Positions 61,439-64,000 of a stretch of DNA of 64,000 bases are shown piece by piece; position 1 is the stretch's first letter; every line of letters begins with the position of its first letter. The notes beneath the pieces are model-generated. The model did no database searches, was not told the DNA's origin, and worked only from the letters and a program-made list of their open reading frames with translations. This stretch comes from Spirochaetaceae bacterium UBA6089 (GTDB lineage: Bacteria; Spirochaetota; Spirochaetia; Treponematales; Rectinemataceae), in the NCBI GenBank assembly GCA_002435985.1, contig DIXD01000099.1, forward strand, positions 1 to 64,000. Reading direction: 5' to 3'. The position numbers and the translations under genes were made by a program.

Positions 61439-62983
61439 TTAAACAGGAATATTCCCGTGCTTGCGGGAAGGTGTGCTCTGGCGCTTGCCCAGAAGAGCAT
61501 TCAGAGCATTGCACAGGCGCATCCGCGTATGGGCCGGGTCGATGACATCGTCGACATAGCCCCGCGCAGCAGCCATATAGGGGTTCGCAAAGCTTCGCTT
61601 GTACTCTTCGATCTTGTCCTGGCGCATGGTGGCTGGATCGGGAGCCTCTTCGATCTCTTTTTTGAAGATGATGTTGGCTGCACCCTCGGGCCCCATAACG
61701 GCGATCTCCGCGGTCGGCCAGGCAAAGACCTGGTCCGCGCCGAGGTGTCGGGAGCACATCGCGATGTAGGCGCCACCGTATGCCTTGCGCAGAATTACGG
61801 TCAACTTGGGCACGGTCGCCTCTGAATACGCATAGAGCAACTTCGCACCGTGCCGTATAACGCCACCATGCTCCTGGCCGACGCCAGGCATATAACCGGC
61901 AGTGTCGGCGAGCGTCAAGAGAGGAATGTTGAAAGCGTCGCAGAAGCGGATAAAGTGCGAGGCTTTATCCGATGCATTGATGTCGAGCACGCCGGCGAGG
62001 TACCGCGGCTGATTGGCGATGATGCCTATGGACCGCCCCGCAAGGCGCGCAAAGCCGGTGACGATATTTTTCGCATAATTGGGCTGCACTTCGAAAAAAT
62101 CCGAGGAATCCACAAGCCGTCCGATGATATCGCGTACATCGTAGGGTTTATTCGGGGAATCCGGCATGAGGGCAGCAAGAGAATCGTCGATGCGGTTCGG
62201 ATCGTCGCCGACATCTATAAAGGGCGGATCCTCGACATTGTTCTGCGGCAGATAGGAGAGCAGTTTTCGGATCGCCTCTATGGTCGACTGCTCATCGGGG
62301 AAACTGAAGTGTGCCACGCCCGAAATTTCCGAGTGCACGCGAGCGCCTCCCAAGTCTTCTGCGCTCACTTCTTCACCAGTCACCGCCTTGATGACCTGCG
62401 GCCCGGTGATGAACATGTTGCTGGTTCCCTCGGTCATAAACACAAAATCGGTGAGCGCGGGGGAATAGACCGCGCCTCCGGCACAAGGACCCATGATGAC
62501 GGAAATCTGAGGGATGACACCCGACGCACAGGTGTTCCGGTAAAAAATCTCCCCGTATCCAGAGAGCGCATCCACGCCTTCCTGAATACGCGCCCCCCCC
62601 GAGTCATTGATGCCGATCAGTGGGCAGCCGATCTTCACCGCCAGGTCCATCACCTTGCATATCTTCGCAGCGTGCATCTGGCCGAGGCTTCCGCCGATAA
62701 CCGTAAAATCCTGGGCAAATACGCATACGTTTCTGCCATTGACGGTCCCGTACCCCGTCACGACTCCTTCGCCCGGCGCATCGATCTTGTCCATGCCGAG
62801 CTCGGTGGCCCGGTGTTTGACAAATGCATCCAACTCCACGAAGGTTCCCGGATCGAGCAACATCTCGATTCTCTCTCGAGCGGTCATCTTGCCTTTTTCG
62901 TGTTGCGCAGTAACCCTCTTCGGGCCGCCGCCGGCAAGCACTTTCGCTCGTCGCTCTTCGAGCTCCCTCAGTTTCTCTTCCAT
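61439..62983 (-). CDS. mmdA: Methylmalonyl-CoA decarboxylase alpha subunit (carboxyltransferase)
   Basis: 514-residue carboxyltransferase of the propionyl-CoA carboxylase beta/MmdA family. It moves CO2 from methylmalonyl-CoA to biotin, leaving propionyl-CoA. Blocks are KMTARERIEMLLDPGTFVEL, GINDSGGARIQEGVDALSGY, GPCAGGAVYSPALTDF and ADTAGYMPGVGQEHGG, the two oxyanion loops. Start ATG 62983 has AAGGA upstream; earlier in-frame ATGs at 62992 and 63043 are less well placed. The set of subunits encoded downstream favours a Na+ pump over a carboxylase. Confidence 0.92.
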   Translation of the reverse strand: MEEKLRELEERRAKVLAGGGPKRVTAQHEKGKMTARERIEMLLDPGTFVELDAFVKHRATELGMDKIDAPGEGVVTGYGTVNGRNVCVFAQDFTVIGGSLGQMHAAKICKVMDLAVKIGCPLIGINDSGGARIQEGVDALSGYGEIFYRNTCASGVIPQISVIMGPCAGGAVYSPALTDFVFMTEGTSNMFITGPQVIKAVTGEEVSAEDLGGARVHSEISGVAHFSFPDEQSTIEAIRKLLSYLPQNNVEDPPFIDVGDDPNRIDDSLAALMPDSPNKPYDVRDIIGRLVDSSDFFEVQPNYAKNIVTGFARLAGRSIGIIANQPRYLAGVLDINASDKASHFIRFCDAFNIPLLTLADTAGYMPGVGQEHGGVIRHGAKLLYAYSEATVPKLTVILRKAYGGAYIAMCSRHLGADQVFAWPTAEIAVMGPEGAANIIFKKEIEEAPDPATMRQDKIEEYKRSFANPYMAAARGYVDDVIDPAHTRMRLCNALNALLGKRQSTPSRKHGNIPV

Positions 62984-63061
62984 AAAAACCATCCTTATTT
63001 CATTACCTCCAGTTAGGAGGTCTCTTTTCGAAACAACAGACACAACAGATTAGGGCGAATT

Positions 63062-63466
63062 TTACGCTCGTTCGCAGAGCTCGACAAGCACGCCTCCCGT
63101 CGCCTTGGGATGAATGAAGGCAATCCGCGCCCCGCCCGCGCCGTACCGAGGCGTCTCGTCGATGAGTCGCACCCCCTTGGCCTTGAGTTCGGCCAGCGCT
63201 TCGTCGATGTCGGCCACGCGGAAGGCAAGGTGGTGGACACCCTGCCCTTTCGCTGCAAGGAATTTTCCGATAGGTCCCTCAGGATCGGTCGTCTCGAGCA
63301 GCTCGATTTCGCTCTCTCCCATGGGCATGAAGGCGGTCTTCACCTTCTGCTCGGCGACCTCTTCGATGCCGTGAAGAGGAAGCCCCAATATCCCTTCCCA
63401 CACAGGAAGGGATGCATCGATCTTTTCGACTGCAATGCCGATATGGTCAAGCGTGAGGATCTTCAT
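63062..63466 (-). CDS. mce: Methylmalonyl-CoA epimerase
   Basis: 134-residue metalloenzyme of the vicinal oxygen chelate family that interconverts (R)- and (S)-methylmalonyl-CoA. DHIGIAVEKID at the start and GVHHLAFRVADID in the middle supply His ligands; GGVLVELCE at the end supplies the Glu. It overlaps the end of meaB by 20 bases. It supplies the isomer needed by the decarboxylase from the mutase product. Confidence 0.94.
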   Translation of the reverse strand: MKILTLDHIGIAVEKIDASLPVWEGILGLPLHGIEEVAEQKVKTAFMPMGESEIELLETTDPEGPIGKFLAAKGQGVHHLAFRVADIDEALAELKAKGVRLIDETPRYGAGGARIAFIHPKATGGVLVELCERA

Positions 63467-64000
63467 GCGTCGCTCCTTGGATCGGAATGCTGTGAAAAAG
63501 CGCCATCCCGGCGCTGTAGATGTCCAACGTGCGCGAAAACACTTGCTGCGCTAGATCATCCCAGACTTTTGAAAGCTCTGGAAGGCTAAGAAGGTGGGTT
63601 ATTTCGTCGAACACAAACCGGCTCAACTGATAGCGTATGGACTCACGTCGTTTGCGCTCCAGTTCTCCGGTTTGTAGAAGCCGCTCAAAATGGTGGATAA
63701 GCGTGTCGGCAAGTTCTGGAACACCAGCCCCCGTCTCTGCAACCGTCTTGAGTATGGGAGGGATGAAAGGCTCCTCGCCCCCAGCATGAGACAGCTCACT
63801 CACCAACTCCGTGTGATGCATAAAATCGGGGTCGCGGGCCACCAGCGTATCAGGTCCACCCAAGGGAGTCTGACCGTGGCGCAGCTGGGCTTGCATCTCG
63901 AGCATCGCCCGCAGTTCGCGCACCACACGGTCCGCACCGTCGCGATCCGCCTTGTTCACCACGAAGATGTCTCCAATTTCCATGATGCCCGCCTTGATCA
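63447..64000 (-). CDS. meaB: MeaB/ArgK-type G-protein chaperone of methylmalonyl-CoA mutase (N-terminus outside window)
   Basis: C-terminal part, about 184 residues, of the P-loop GTPase that protects and loads adenosylcobalamin into methylmalonyl-CoA mutase. The frame is open to the right edge. IMEIGDIFVVNKADRDGAD contains the guanine motif NKAD. The last 100 residues are the helical dimerisation region (HHFERLLQTGELERKRRESI). Mutase genes are probably just beyond the edge. Confidence 0.93.
   Translation of the reverse strand, partial: IKAGIMEIGDIFVVNKADRDGADRVVRELRAMLEMQAQLRHGQTPLGGPDTLVARDPDFMHHTELVSELSHAGGEEPFIPPILKTVAETGAGVPELADTLIHHFERLLQTGELERKRRESIRYQLSRFVFDEITHLLSLPELSKVWDDLAQQVFSRTLDIYSAGMALFHSIPIQGATHEDPHA

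Noticed and set aside
61850..63016. 388-codon open frame opposite mmdA
   Set aside because: Antisense shadow of a highly conserved carboxyltransferase.
1..64000. CRISPR arrays, insertion sequences, phage genes
   Set aside because: No regularly spaced repeats, transposase or phage-like frames were seen on either strand.

Overview
The window is a GC-rich, gene-dense stretch of bacterial chromosome with no phage, plasmid or CRISPR signature. Several genes point to a spirochaete, probably a free-living or syntrophic anaerobic fermenter of the Treponema/Spirochaeta/Rectinema type: a PUR-alpha-like DUF3276 protein (the BpuR family of Borrelia), a BMP-type ABC importer, a CarD regulator next to a fused ispDF gene, and a 30-codon AURKAIP1/COX24-like gene. 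The assignment is an inference from gene content, not from a marker tree.

Region by region. 1-9 kb: argG (cut by the left edge), a PfkB sugar kinase, a dicarboxylate/amino-acid symporter, a racemase-cupin pair, an E2-like acyltransferase, an FmdB zinc ribbon, kbl, a rhomboid protease and xth. 9-14.7 kb: a RadC-like/DinG helicase fusion, manA, a DUF188 protein and mtgA. 14.8-19.5 kb: the six-gene minus-strand operon buk-ptb-ferredoxin-2-oxoacid:ferredoxin oxidoreductase (alpha, beta, gamma), which would oxidise branched-chain 2-oxo acids and make ATP from the acyl-CoA. 19.6-24.9 kb: the 30-codon gene, a P-loop/Asp23 fusion, a large phosphohexomutase, bpuR, rnhB and trxB. 25-32 kb: a sensor kinase, a PHP phosphatase, a DksA-type protein, infA, a Smr protein, a PlsC acyltransferase and gltS. 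31.7-34.3 kb: pduL, a long UPRT-like gene and nudC in one operon. 34.4-42.8 kb: a divergent, MerR-controlled island with regulator, dehydrogenase, FGGY kinase and aldolase on one strand and a BMP-type ABC importer on the other. 42.8-48.7 kb: a HAD phosphatase, a second rhomboid, recO, pyrimidine nucleoside phosphorylase and recJ. 48.8-51 kb: tRNA-Gln(CTG), tRNA-Glu(CTC), carD and ispDF. 51-56.8 kb: a DMT transporter with a GH31-like gene lacking the catalytic barrel, then a TAXI-type TRAP transporter. 56.9-64 kb: thrA (fused), then a Na+-pumping methylmalonyl-CoA decarboxylase operon (meaB, epimerase, mmdA, mmdD, mmdC, mmdB) cut by the right edge.

Together the metabolic genes suggest amino-acid and organic-acid fermentation. 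Branched-chain keto acids would be oxidised to acids with ATP yield through Ptb/Buk. Methylmalonyl-CoA would be decarboxylated to propionyl-CoA with Na+ export, and PduL could turn propionyl-CoA into propionyl phosphate. Na+-type symporters (DAACS, GltS) and the TRAP system fit a sodium economy. Packing is tight: ATGA overlaps are common and several convergent pairs overlap at their 3' ends.

The best candidates for something new are the RadC-like/DinG fusion, the P-loop/Asp23 fusion beside the tiny COX24-like gene, the MerR-controlled importer/catabolic island of unknown substrate, and the GH31-like protein without its catalytic domain.
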